Shown here one piece after another: positions 1 through 8,139 of a stretch of 32,500 nucleotides of DNA; the stretch's first letter is position 1, and each line of letters begins with the position of its first letter. Source of the DNA: Symbiodinium natans (taxonomy: Eukaryota; Sar; Dinophyceae; Suessiales; Symbiodiniaceae); the NCBI GenBank assembly GCA_905221605.1, contig CAJNDS010002190.1:197501-230000 (forward strand), given 5' to 3'. The notes below the pieces were generated by a model that did no database searches, was not told the DNA's origin, and was given only the letters and a program-made list of their open reading frames with translations. Position numbers and translations under genes: made by a program.

Positions 1-120
1 AGAAACTTAATGACAAATTCCTGATCCTGGGGCTCGGGAGTGGAGTTGGCTGACTGCAGGGTTAAGGCGAGCAGGGTATTTGGCCATGGTCTAAACTCGG
101 GCAACCTAGGTCCCCAATTA

Positions 121-490
121 CTTTAACTTTAACCTTTAACCCCCTCCCAAGCCCCCAGGCCCCAAAACCCTACAAACCCTGCAAACCCTGCAAACCCTGC
201 AAACCCTACAAAACCTCACAAACGTCACAAGCCCCTACAAGCCCTGCAAACCCTAAACCCTAAACCCTAAACCCCTAAACCCTAAACCCCTAAACCCTAC
301 ACCCTAAATCCCTAAACCATAAAACCCTAAACCCTAAACCCCTAAACCCTACACCTAAACCCTAAACCCTAAACCCTAAACCCTAAACCCTAAACCCTAA
401 ACCCTAAACCCTAAACCCTAAACCCTAAACCCCTAAACCCTACACCCGAAATCCCTGAACCATAAAACCCTAAACCCTAAATCCTAAACA
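121..490. repeat. CCCTAAA array, partly degenerate
   Basis: Perfect heptamer core at about 355-430, flanked by variants such as CCCTGCAAA, CCCCTAAA and CCCTACA. It lies downstream of the last placed minus-strand exon (520-583), so it would be the TTTAGGG-sense 5' part of the next intron. Nothing exon-like was seen in 1-120. Confidence 0.9.
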
Positions 491-519
491 ACCCTGGCAG
501 CCCTGGCAGCCTCACTCAC

Positions 520-583
520 ATCCTTCACCTCGTTGGAGTGCATGCGGACCAGCCGCTTCACCGAGAGCCTTCCGGAAGTTTGG
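520..583 (-). CDS. Internal coding exon, 11th of in-phase run 3968-520
   Basis: Reads PNFRKALGEAAGPHALQRG, unrecognised. Ten of 21 codons start with G, which is typical of coding sequence. Acceptor GATGTGCAG|, donor |GTGAGT (consensus; a stop lies just beyond in frame). Phase in 0, out 1; it joins the exon at 1321-1367 in phase. Flanked by a CCCTAAA array (121-490) and a TTTAGGG array (from 594). Confidence 0.7.
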
Positions 584-1320
584 CTGCACATCGGGTTTAG
601 GGTTTAGAGGGTTTAGGGTTTAGGGTTTAGGGTTTAGGGTTTAGGGTTTAGGGTTTGGGTTTAGGGTTTAGGGTGGAGGGTTGGTAGGCTTGGTAGGCTT
701 GGTAGGGTGGGTAGGGTGGGTAGAGTTGGTAAGGTTGGAAGCGTTGGTAGGGTTGGTACGGGTTGGTAGGGTTGGCAGGATTGGTTCGCGTGCGCGTTTA
801 CTGATGTCTTTGCTGGGGTTTTCCGCCTTTGGCACCCCAACCTGGGGGGATCAGAACAACGCACTTCGAAAGCAGTAGGCTTTACCCCCATACTTGGAGG
901 TTCATGGGCACTTATAAGTAGGGTTTCAAGTACGCTAAGTAAGGATATGACCATAGCTACCCTACTTGTAACCCGCTTGTAAGTACCCGTGAAGCTCCAA
1001 GTTTGCCGTCCTGATCTGTTTGCCCCTCAACATTTCGGTTCCATGACTTTATGTTTCGCGGCGTTCATGAGTTAGTACATATACATTGTGCAGCACAAGG
1101 GCCTGTGCACATTTTACCTTTCGAGCAAGCTACGTTCTCCCGTTGCCATCTTTTGGGGTTCACAAGCTCGCTCGCGCGTCTTTATTTTCTTACCCCTTTC
1201 CGAAAAACCCTAAACCCCAAACCCCAAACCCCAAACCCCAAACCCCAAACCATAAACCCTAAACCCTAAACCCTAAACCCTGAACTCAGCTTAGGCCCCA
1301 AATCCCCCTAATAAGCCTAC
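584..1320 (-). other. Intron with terminal inverted telomere arrays and a MITE
   Basis: Minus-strand order: donor GTAGGC, TTTAGGG-sense array (plus 1203-1283), unique core with an inverted-repeat element at 891-1002, variant repeats (about 674-780), CCCTAAA-sense array (plus 594-672), acceptor TGCAG. A clear example of the architecture seen across the window. Confidence 0.65.
891..1002. mobile_element. MITE-like element, family A copy 1
   Basis: 112 bp with imperfect terminal inverted repeats of about 30 bp. The left end TACTTGGAGGTTCATGGG matches the reverse complement of the right end. Same length and ends as 23347-23458; related to 21545-21701. No coding capacity. Lies in an intron core. 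Confidence 0.75.
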
Positions 1321-1367
1321 TGAAGGTTCAGCTTGCGGGTGGAATGTGCAGGTTGTTTGGAGCTCCG
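1321..1367 (-). CDS. Internal coding exon, 10th of run
   Basis: Reads (A)ELQTTCTFHPQAEPS. Acceptor CCCTAAG| directly from a telomere repeat, donor |GTAGGC. Phase in 1, out 0. Joins 1413-1444 upstream and 520-583 downstream without a frame break. Confidence 0.6.
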
Positions 1368-1412
1368 CTTAGGGTTTAGGGTTCCGTGCCTCTTTTCGTT
1401 CATCATGTTCAC

Positions 1413-1444
1413 CTGGGCGCCATGGTGAAGGATGAACTTCCAGC
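1413..1444 (-). CDS. Short internal coding exon, 9th of run
   Basis: Reads (K)LEVHPSPWRP. Acceptor GTGTAG|G, donor |GTGAAC. Phase in 2, out 1. The intron to the next exon (1368-1412) is only 45 nt and ends in CCCTAAACCCTAAG. A longer reading in another frame looks ankyrin-like and was rejected. Confidence 0.5.
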
Positions 1445-1552
1445 CTACACCCAACAACCCTCAAAACAGATACGCCCAAAACCCTACATAAACCCTCAAC
1501 CCTCAACCCTCAACCTAAACCATAAACCCTCAACCCTCTAGCATGTGCCTAC

Positions 1553-1623
1553 TTCTCAGAGGCCAAAGAACTGGAAACCCCAAAGGCCCTGAAGCCACCC
1601 GAGAAGCTAAACCCTCGCGATAC
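1553..1623 (-). CDS. Internal coding exon, 8th of run
   Basis: Reads VSRGFSFSGGFRAFGVSSSL then ASE. Acceptor ATACCAG|G, donor |GTAGGC placed just before an in-frame stop. Phase in 0, out 2. The plus strand here is also open and protein-like, so strand rests mainly on phase continuity with its neighbours. Confidence 0.55.
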
Positions 1624-1771
1624 CTGGTATGCCGATAAGGTTTAGGGTTTAGGGTTTAGGGTTTTGGGTTTACTTCCTTGACCCAAGAGAGAGGAGCGGT
1701 TTCCGTTTTGGTAGCAGTATCCTTTTTGGTTTAAGCGGGGCTTACAAATGAACCTAAACCCTAAAATAAAC

Positions 1772-1802
1772 TAGGCTTGGGGTAAGGTAGTAGGTGTATA
1801 GC
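1772..1802 (-). CDS. Short internal coding exon, 7th of run
   Basis: Reads LYTYYLTPSL. Acceptor CTACCCAG|G, donor |GTTTATTTTAGGG, i.e. the intron begins in a telomere-like repeat. Phase in 2, out 0. Confidence 0.5.
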
Positions 1803-2018
1803 CTGGGTAGGGTTCAAGACTTGGTGTTTGGGTTTCGGGGGTGGGGAGTCGGGTTTAGGGTCTAGGTTTAGGTTAGCTAGTAGTAGGGAATCATCTGGGG
1901 GGGTAAGCCCGGAACCTCTAAGCCCCTAAACGCACCCTAAACCCTAAACCCTAAACCCTAAACCCCAAACCCTAAACCCTAAACCCAAAACCTAAACCCT
2001 AGACCCTAAACCCTAAAC

Positions 2019-2079
2019 CCTATATGAGGGGGAGGCAAGGGGAACAAGGGAATTAGTGGCATGCCTAGCGCCTTCAGTA
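2019..2079 (-). CDS. Internal coding exon, 6th of run
   Basis: Reads LKALGMPLIPLFPLPPPHI, a proline-rich hydrophobic stretch. Acceptor CACGACAG|, donor |GTTTAGGG (first heptamer of the plus-strand CCCTAAA array at 1930-2018). Phase in 1, out 2. Confidence 0.6.
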
Positions 2080-2224
2080 CTGTCGTGGGTGAGTGTACGT
2101 AGGGTGTCCCCCACAAAGCCCTAGGCCCTAAGGCCTAAACTCGAACGCCTAAAGCCCTGGGCCCTAAACCCTAAACCCTCAACCCTAAACGCTAAACCCT
2201 AAACCCTAAACCCTAAACCCTAAC

Positions 2225-2273
2225 ACTGGATGAACCCCAGGGCCCCACAACCTCTGCGACCATTGAGCCCACC
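2225..2273 (-). CDS. Internal coding exon, 5th of run
   Basis: Reads GGLNGRRGCGALGFIQ. Acceptor GGTTACAG|G, donor |GTTAGGG. Phase in 0, out 1. Other frames of this island are also open, so the frame rests on junction compatibility. Confidence 0.5.
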
Positions 2274-2593
2274 CTGTAACCCATGCATTTAACACACGAC
2301 GCTGGCCTAGGGTTTAGGGTTTAGGGTTTATGGTTTAGGGTTTAGGGTTTGGGGTTTAGGGTTTAGGGTTTAGGGTTTTTGACCCAGCACCCCTAGAACC
2401 CCCAAATCCGTAAACCCCCAAACCCCAGAAAACCCCTAAACCCCTGAAACCTAAACCCCTAAACCCCTAAACCCCCAAACCCCCAAACCCCCAAACCCCC
2501 AAACCCCTAAACCCCTAAACCCCAAAACCCCTAAACCCCTAAACCCCTCTAAACCCTAAACCCCTAACCCTACACCCCTTAACCCTAAGCAAC

Positions 2594-2686
2594 CTTGGTT
2601 CCACTACAAGTACCGGAGGTTGGTGCTCTCTGGTGTTGCATTCGAGCTGCAATTTGGTCCCCCTTGGCGATCTTGCCCTGATAGAC
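2594..2686 (-). CDS. Internal coding exon, 4th of run
   Basis: 31 codons reading VYQGKIAKGDQIAARMQHQR then APTSGTCSGTK. Lys/Arg/Gln-rich, purine-first codons. Acceptor CCACAAG|G, donor |GTTGCTTAGGG. Phase 0/0. Downstream array (plus 2390-2590) contains 8-bp variants CCCCCAAA and CCCCTAAA. Confidence 0.7.
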
Positions 2687-2940
2687 CTTGTGGCTTAGGG
2701 GTTTGGGGTTTAGGGTTGATACAGGGTTTAGGGTTGAAGTGGTTTAGGGTCTATGGACTTTAAGCCTTTTACGCCCTAAGTCCAAGCCCTAAAACCCTTG
2801 AAGTGATCAGACCGGCTTACCTCTTCAGCAACATCGCATCCGCCGTTTCCCAAGATTGCACTCTAGCTGGTTTGGACTTCTTCACGCAAACCCTAAACCC
2901 TAAACCCTAAACCCTAAACCCTAAACCCTAAACCCTAAAC

Positions 2941-3021
2941 CTTGGTAACCCAGTGCGTGACCTTAGATGAAGCCGGGGTCGTGGCACGCATGTAGGTGAC
3001 CTGTCCCGCCATGGCATGGTC
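2941..3021 (-). CDS. Internal coding exon, 3rd of run
   Basis: 27 codons: DHAMAGQVTYMRATTPASSK then VTHWVTK. Acceptor GGAGCAG|G, donor AAG|GTTTAGGG exactly at the edge of the plus-strand CCCTAAA array 2888-2940. Phase 0/0. Confidence 0.75.
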
Positions 3022-3481
3022 CTGCTCCATGGAAACTTGGGTTTATGATTTAGGGTTTTAGGGTTTAGGGTTTAGGGTTTAGGGTTTAGGGTTTAGGGTT
3101 TAGGGTTTAGGGTTTAGGGTTTAGGGTTTAGGGTTTAGGGTTTAGGGCTCCATGGAAATTTGGGGGTTTAAGGAGGGACCCCTAATATACATCCCCAAAT
3201 AGTGGGATCCCCTTACAATCAGGACCCCAATAAGGTACCGCTTCGAGACCACACTACTGGGGACGCTGACGCACTAAAGGGCCTTCCGCAAAGAAAACTG
3301 TTTGGGGTTGAGGGTTCAGGGTTCCGGGTTTCGGGTTGCGGTTCAGGGCTTCGGGTTAAGGGTTGAGGGGTTGGAGTTCATGAAGCTTAGGGATCAGGGG
3401 TTCAGTTCCTCTTGGGACCCGAAATGTCCTGCGCCCAGAACCCTAAACCCTAAACCCTAAACCATGAAACTAACCCTAAAC
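3022..3481 (-). other. Intron, telomere-array ends, unique core
   Basis: Contains the plus-strand TTTAGGG array 3054-3148 (acceptor side), degenerate TTTAGGG-like DNA 3300-3375, a CCCTAAA array 3440-3480 (donor side) and a unique core. The core segment 3193-3239 resembles 17885-17935 (shared CCCAAATAGT and GGATCCCC). Confidence 0.6.
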
Positions 3482-3553
3482 CCTCAGCACTGCAAAGGCC
3501 GAAGCTGGAGCGGCAAATGTGAACCTACCTTGGTGCGGGTCAAGGCACGCTAT
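3482..3553 (-). CDS. Internal coding exon, 2nd of run
   Basis: 24 codons: IACLDPHQGRFTFAAPASAF then AVLR. Ala-rich. Acceptor TTGTGTAG|, donor AGG|GTTTAGGG. Phase 0/0. Confidence 0.65.
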
Positions 3554-3883
3554 CTACACAAGATTTAGGGTTTAGGGTTTAGGGACTAGGGTTTAGGGTT
3601 TAGGGTTGAGGCCGTAAACCCTAGAAGTCCTTAAGCCCCACCGGGGTTTAAGGGTTAAGGTTTAAGGCTTCGGGTATACACTTACATCGCAAGCCACATG
3701 TAAGGGTCACGACAACCGCACCCCTTCACACAAAGCTACTTGATTTGCTTGGGGGCTTCTTCGACTCTAACCCTAAACCCTAAACCCTTAACCCTTAACC
3801 CTTAACCCTAAACCCTAAACCCTAACCCCTAAACCCTAAACCCTAAACCCTAAACCCTAAACCCTAAACCCTAAACCCTGAAC

Positions 3884-3968
3884 CGTCCTGGATTTTGAAG
3901 GCGTAGCCAACCAGGGGCGCCTGGCAAAGGTTGGGTGTAGGCTTTTTTCGGGGCCTTCAAGGCTCTTT
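3884..3968 (-). CDS. Internal coding exon, 1st of the in-phase run
   Basis: Reads KSLEGPEKSLHPTFARRPWL then ATPSKSRT. Acceptor TTAAAGCAG|, donor |GTTCAGGG. Phase in 2, out 0. From here the eleven exons to 520 can be joined in one frame without a stop (about 228 codons). The link upstream to 4391-4462 (out phase 0) does not fit unless a small exon lies between. Confidence 0.65.
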
Positions 3969-4390
3969 CTGCTTTAAGGGTTTAAGGGAATGTGTCGTGT
4001 TTCTAGCGCTTTGGGTTTAGGGTTTAGGGTTTAGGGTTTAGGGTTTTGGGGCGGGCGTCTTACAGTATAACTACAAAGGAACCACAACGGACTAGTACTA
4101 TTAGTCATTATTCCGAACCATTTTTTTCGGTTTAGGGCTTCGGGTCCAGGGTACCAAACGAACCCTAAAGACGCGAGCCTGGCACCCACAAAAACAAACC
4201 AGACCCACGCAACCCTAACCCCCCCTTAAATAAGCCCAAAACCCTATAAACCACATAAACCCTATGAACCCTAAAAACCCTATAAACCCTACAAACCCTC
4301 TGAACCCTCTAAACCCTCTGAACCCTCTAAACCCCATGAACACTATGGACCCTAAAAACCCTGTAAACCCTAAACCCTACACCCTGAAAC
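3969..4390 (-). other. Intron-like stretch, degenerate arrays
   Basis: Plus strand: TTTAGGG array 4013-4045, unique AT-rich core 4050-4200, then a degenerate CCCTAAA region 4205-4385 with variants such as CCCTATAAA and CCCTCTAAA. An unplaced small exon may lie here (possible site near 4060-4100, donor GTAAGA). Confidence 0.5.
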
Positions 4391-4462
4391 TCTAACTCGA
4401 TGGCCGTCCTTTGGGTCCGAGGACAAATCCACTGTCTCCTCCTCGTTCAGCGCGCTCAGAGC
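4391..4462 (-). CDS. Internal coding exon, acidic
   Basis: 24 codons: ALSALNEEETVDLSSDPKDG then HRVR. Strong coding composition. Acceptor CCCCCTAAG|G from a telomere repeat, donor |GTTTCAGGG. Phase 0/0. Confidence 0.75.
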
Positions 4463-4503
4463 CTTAGGGGGTTTAGGGTTTAGGGTTTAGGGTTTGGAAT
4501 TGC

Positions 4504-4546
4504 CCCAGGAGCTTCTCAGCTCGCGGGGTGAGTTTTTGTTGGGGCC
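4504..4546 (-). CDS. Probable short coding exon (GC donor)
   Basis: Reads PQQKLTPRAEKLL. Acceptor GTGGTGCAG|G. The only donors in reach are non-GT (GC or GA), so the 3' boundary is uncertain. Phase in 1, out 2 as drawn. Confidence 0.4.
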
Positions 4547-4635
4547 CTGCACCACAAGCCCGGCATCCTACTTGTTCTGACTACAAGAGCCCTAAGCCCA
4601 AAAGACCCCAACTTCGAAACCTCGAACACACCCTC

Positions 4636-4717
4636 TGGGTTTAGGGTTTAGGGTTTAGGGTTTAGGGTTTAGGGTTTAGGGTTTAGGGTTTAGGGTTTAG
4701 GGTTTAGGGTTTAGGGC
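4636..4717. repeat. Perfect TTTAGGG array
   Basis: About eleven uninterrupted heptamers on the plus strand, one of the cleanest arrays in the window. Confidence 0.95.
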
Positions 4718-4832
4718 CTCTAAAAAGACCTACAACTCTTATGCCCCTGGTGGTTAGGAGTGGTCTCCTTGCACCCCCCTCCGGCTGAGAGCCGAGGACC
4801 CTGGCCACACAAGATCTTCAAGCCTTTCGCCT

Positions 4833-4985
4833 TGAACCCTAAACCCTAAACCCTAAACCCCAAACCCTAAACCCCAAACCCTAAACCCCAAACCCTAAAC
4901 CCTAAACCCCAAACCCTAAACCCCAAACCCTAAACCCCAAACCCTAAACCCTAAACCCCAAACCCTAAACCCCAAACCCTAAACC
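4833..4985. repeat. Higher-order CCCTAAA/CCCCAAA array
   Basis: CCCTAAA and CCCCAAA units alternate in a repeated order, giving 14- and 21-bp higher-order periods. This implies tandem duplication of blocks, not fresh telomere synthesis. On the minus strand it is the 5' part of the intron after exon 4985-5049. Confidence 0.85.
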
Positions 4986-5049
4986 CAAGAGGCCTGATTC
5001 CCGGGTGTAGGGATCTAGGCCCTACAATGTTTAGCGTGGAGGGCTGAGC
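4985..5049 (-). CDS. Internal coding exon
   Basis: 21 codons: AQPSTLNIVGPRSLHPGIRP then L. The other two frames contain stops. Acceptor CATGTCAG|G, donor |GTTTAGGG. Phase in 0, out 2. Confidence 0.7.
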
Positions 5050-5247
5050 CTGACATGCAAGGTTGGGTTTAGGGTTTAGGGTTTAGGGTTTAGGTTTTCG
5101 GGTTTAGGGTTTAGGGTTTAGGGTTTAGGGTTTAGGGTTTTGGGGTTTTAGGGTTTTGGGGTTTTGGGTGTTGGGGGTGTCTGGTGGAGGGTTTGTTTTT
5201 CCAGGTCGTCCATGCTCCACAAACCCTGAAACCCTAAAACCCTAAAC

Positions 5248-5277
5248 CAGTGCTGGCCCTGTTTGCAGTCACCAAGA
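5248..5277 (-). CDS. Possible short coding exon
   Basis: Reads LVTANRAST. Acceptor CCATTAAAG|, donor |GTTTTAGGG-like repeat (plus CCTAAAC|). Phase in 1, out 1; a second frame is also open. Confidence 0.35.
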
Positions 5278-5635
5278 CTTTAATGGAAACGCCCTAGCTT
5301 ACATGAGGGCTGAACTCGTCGGTCTTCTCCCAACCCTAGCACTCTAAAAGCCCAGAGTTCTAGAAAACCTAAAGCCTTAAAGTCCTTATACTAATTTTCC
5401 CAGAACCATGTATCAACAAAGCCCTAAAACACCAAAAGACCCTAAAACCCCAAAGCCCTCCGAAATCCAGAAGCTCTCTCTTTCTTGGTAGCCACAAACC
5501 ATCTTACAATAAGGGCACAATTTCAGGGGTTGGTTACTAAGGGAACCTTGAACCAAAAAGGGGGCAAAAAGGCACCACTTGGCTACCCTAAACCCTAAAC
5601 CCTAAACCCTAAACCCTAAACCCTAAACCCTAAAC
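5278..5635 (-). other. Intron with degenerate repeat DNA
   Basis: Holds heavily decayed CCCTAAA-like DNA (5330-5480), a partial copy of the dispersed 100-bp repeat (5526-5565) and a perfect CCCTAAA array 5584-5635 at the donor side. Confidence 0.5.
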
Positions 5636-5712
5636 CCAGAAGCGCTCCGCACGTTCTTTTGCCTGTCTCAGGCGACCTAAAGCGTGTTTTGCCAGGCTTG
5701 GCGGAGCCCGGG
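5636..5712 (-). CDS. Internal coding exon, basic helix-like
   Basis: 25 codons: RAPPSLAKHALGRLRQAKER then AERFW. The KHALGRLRQAKERAERF part is Lys/Arg/Glu-rich and probably helical. Acceptor TTTCTTTAG|, donor TGG|GTTTAGGG. Phase in 1, out 0. One of the clearest exons. Confidence 0.8.
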
Positions 5713-6121
5713 CTAAAGAAACGAGCCCAGCGTGTTCAGGGCTTGGGGTCTGGGGTCTGGGGTTTAGGGTTTAGGGGTTTAGGGTTTTAACGTTTAAGTT
5801 TAGGGTTTAGGGTTCAGGGTTTAGGGTTTAGGGTTCAAGGGCTTAGGGTTTAGTGTCTTCCTCTAATGGTCGTGCGAAGTTTTTTTTGGGCGGGGAGGGG
5901 GGAACTATGAGTCGATGAGGGCATCCGGATAGCTCAGCGTACCACATGTCGTCCCTTGGAGCTAAGAACCCAAGTCGAGGCAAAGGGCACCCGAAAACCC
6001 CAAGCCTCAAACCCTGAGAGGGTTTAGGGTGCCCAACACCCTAAACCCAAAACACTAAACCCTAAACCCTGAACCCTGAACCCTAAACCCTAAACCCTGC
6101 ACCTTCGGGCTTGCTGGCTAC
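5713..6121 (-). other. Intron with a near-perfect telomere palindrome
   Basis: Plus strand: TTTAGGG-like array 5745-5860, core with a T-run and G-run (5880-5900), then an inverted repeat GGGTTTAGGGTG ... CACCCTAAACCC at 6020-6047, then a CCCTAAA array to 6100. Confidence 0.6.
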
Positions 6122-6168
6122 TCCGAAGGCCTCAGCTCAGCCGCCTCCGGGCACTCCTGGACGAGGTC
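6122..6168 (-). CDS. Internal coding exon, acidic
   Basis: Reads DLVQECPEAAELRPS. Acceptor GCCAGCAG|G, donor |GTAGCC just before an in-frame TAG. Phase in 0, out 2. Glu/Ala-rich, purine-first codons. Confidence 0.7.
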
Positions 6169-6482
6169 CTGCTGGCTTGGATTCGGACGTCAAGGGTTTA
6201 GGGTTTACATGAAGACTTCTCCCTAAACACCACTATAGGGTCCAAGGAGGGTATGTAACCAAAGGCCACTGCTCCCAAAGGCTCCCTAAGCTTCCCTAGG
6301 TACCTACCCCCCATGAGCCTAAACCCTAAACCCTAAACCCCAAACCCTAAACCCTGAACCTACACCCCGAACCCTAACACCCCCTCCCTTAATAGGCCTA
6401 TAACCCCAAAAAGCCTACCACTTCTCACCATCAGCGAAGCCCAAGGCCCTCAGCAAAAAAGTCCGAACTCAATCCCTACCAC

Positions 6483-6511
6483 CTGTAAGCCCTGCACCCC
6501 GAATTCATGAG
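6483..6511 (-). CDS. Possible short coding exon
   Basis: Reads HEFGVQGLQ. Acceptor TTGGCAG|, donor |GTGGTAGGG. Phase in 1, out 0, which suits the following exon at 6122-6168. The frame stays open past this donor to 6448. Confidence 0.4.
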
Positions 6512-6519
6512 CTGCCAAG

Positions 6520-6738
6520 TAAGGGTTTAGGGTTTAGGGTTTAGGGTTTAGGGCTTAAGGTTTTAGGGCTTAGGGTTTAGGGTTTAGGGCTTAGGGTTAG
6601 GGTTTAGGGTTTAGGGTTTAGGGTTTAGGGTTTAGGGTTTAGGGTTTAGGGTTTAGGGTTTAGGGTTTAGGGTTTAGAGGGTTTAGGGTTTAGGGTTTAG
6701 GGTTTAGGGTTTAGGGTTTAGGGTTTAGGGTTTAGGGC
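6520..6738. repeat. Long TTTAGGG array with variants
   Basis: About thirty plus-strand heptamers, with TTAGGGC and TTAGGG variants clustered at 6553-6598 and an AGAGGG variant at 6670-6680. The longest mostly perfect tract in the first 10 kb. Confidence 0.95.
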
Positions 6739-6774
6739 TAGAAGTTCTGGGGATCTAGGGTCTTGCCCTGCAAC

Positions 6775-6809
6775 CTCGGAGCTTGAAATGCTGCTTCTGC
6801 TTGCTTCTC
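6775..6809 (-). CDS. Probable short coding exon, Ala/Glu-rich
   Basis: Reads EKQAEAAFQAP. Acceptor CAAGCCAG|G, donor |GTTGCAGGG. Phase in 0, out 2. Downstream on the minus strand is the 6520-6738 repeat in CCCTAAA sense, so this island does not have the usual flank order. Confidence 0.45.
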
Positions 6810-7107
6810 CTGGCTTGCCGCCCCCAGGGTCTTAAAACCCTAAACCCTCAACCCTAAACCCTAAACCCTAAACCCGAAGCCCTAAGCCCTAAGCCCGAAG
6901 CCCTAAACCCTAAACCCTTATGTAGACCCTAAACCCTTAAACCCTATACCCTGGAACTCCCAGGCCCAAACCCTTAAGCCAACTTCGGAGCCTTGAACCC
7001 GTTGAAAGCGAAGAAGACCTTAAACCCCAAACCCTAGACCCTAAACCCTAAACCCGAAAAACCCTAAACCCTAAACCCTAAACCCCAAACCCTAAACCTA
7101 AATAAAC

Positions 7108-7189
7108 CCGAGCAAGCCCCGACAAGGGCCTCGAGGAACTGTTGCACCAGCTCTGCGTTGCTGTTCGTCGTGCGCCATTTGCCATCGTC
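7108..7189 (-). CDS. Internal coding exon
   Basis: 27 codons: DDGKWRTTNSNAELVQQFLE then ALVGACS. Amphipathic C-terminal half. Acceptor GAGCCCAG|G, donor |GTTTATTTAGG. Phase in 0, out 1. A second open frame exists. Confidence 0.75.
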
Positions 7190-7313
7190 CTGGGCTCAGG
7201 GTTTAGGGGTTTGGGGTTTAGGCGTTTAGGGTTTTGGGGTTCAGAGTTTCAGGGCTTGGGGTTTCGGTTTCGGGTGTGGGGGGGCCATAAGAGCTTCGGG
7301 CATAAGGGTTTAG

Positions 7314-7334
7314 GGGGGGGGGGGGGGGGGGGGG
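7314..7334. repeat. Poly-G tract
   Basis: A run of about 21 G in an intron core. Similar G or C runs occur at 9277-9291, 10766-10780, 13208-13217, 13601-13621, 17760-17780, 18850-18897, 28380-28507 (C) and 31879-31894. Length may be unreliable in any assembly. Confidence 0.9.
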
Positions 7335-7491
7335 CTGTAAGGGTTTAGGGTTGAAGGGTTCAAGCTAAAGCCTTGAGTGGCAGGAGAGAAGGACGGGAAC
7401 AGGAGGGCCGGGTAATTTTACCCTGAACCCTAAACCCCAAACCCGAAACCCTAAGCCCTGAACCCAAGCCCCTAAACCCTAAACCCTAAAC

Positions 7492-7563
7492 CCTAAGGGC
7501 TGAAACAGGGCTTCTGTGACTTTAAGAGGGTCAACAGAATAGGTTGCCGACTCCGTGGCGAAT
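7492..7563 (-). CDS. Internal coding exon
   Basis: 23 codons: FATESATYSVDPLKVTEALF then QPL. Strong coding composition. Acceptor TACCCTAAG|, donor |GTTTAGGG. Phase in 2, out 2; it does not join 7108-7189 (phase 0) directly. Confidence 0.75.
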
Positions 7564-8100
7564 CTTAGGGTAGTTACATGGTCCCTAAGAAGGCGTTTAT
7601 CAGGGTTTGGGGGTTTAGGGTTTAGGGTTTAGGGTTTAGGGTACCCTAAACCCTAATCCACCGCTCATACCCTATGCAACCCATAACCCATGGGCCCATA
7701 CGTCAGAACCCTTCCACGGAGGTAAGGGACCAAAATAAGGGCCCAATCAAAAGCTACCCTTAGATTGAATGCGTCTTCTATGCCCTAGACAACCCAAGGG
7801 CCCATACGTCAGGAAATTTTAGAATAGGTAAAGGATTACAGCAAGGGCCCATATGGGGGTTTCCGAAAATAGGGTTTAGGGTTTAGGGTTTGGGGTTTAG
7901 GGTTTAGGGCAATCAGGATGAAAACATGTGCGGGGTATATGAGGGGGATGCCTCTTGGGGGAACCCCATAAAACCTCTCTTAGAGTGAAGAGCCTATTGC
8001 AAAGGGCCTCTAGGGCCGATGGAAGGCTTAGACAGCCTAAACCCTAAACTTCCCAAACCCTCAACCATAAACCCTGCCGCAACCCTAAACCACGCTAAAC
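7564..8100 (-). other. Intron with a head-to-head telomere junction
   Basis: Plus-strand TTTAGGG array 7608-7642 abuts CCCTAAACCCTAA at 7643-7656 with only GGGTACCC at the joint. Also holds a near-duplicate GGGCCCATACGTCAG at 7693-7707 and 7798-7812, a TTTAGGG array 7872-7907 and a CCCTAAA run 8035-8060. Confidence 0.6.
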
Positions 8101-8139
8101 CCGGCAACCCCCACAGTCCCTTAACGTGACGGCATGTGA
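8101..8139 (-). CDS. Probable short coding exon
   Basis: Reads SHAVTLRDCGGCR. Acceptor GGTATTTTCAG| (good pyrimidine tract), donor CGG|GTTTAGCG. Phase 0/0, compatible with 8523-8570 upstream. Confidence 0.6.

Noticed and set aside
1-500. A true chromosome end (telomere)
   Set aside because: Arrays are short, alternate in direction and continue through the window; the end of the window is unique DNA.
1381-1450. Minus-strand frame resembling an ankyrin repeat (ILHHGAQVNMMNEK)
   Set aside because: It does not join its neighbours in phase, has no donor at its end, and a shorter exon in another frame (1413-1444) fits the run. Chance likeness.
1549-1640. Plus-strand exon reading AYFSEAKELETPKALKPPEK
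   Set aside because: Attractive composition and plausible splice sites, but the minus-strand reading fits an eleven-exon chain. Kept as the main doubt about strand in this island.
5925-5990. tRNA-like A-box (GGATAGCTCAG)
   Set aside because: No matching anticodon arm or B-box downstream. No tRNA or rRNA gene was found elsewhere either.
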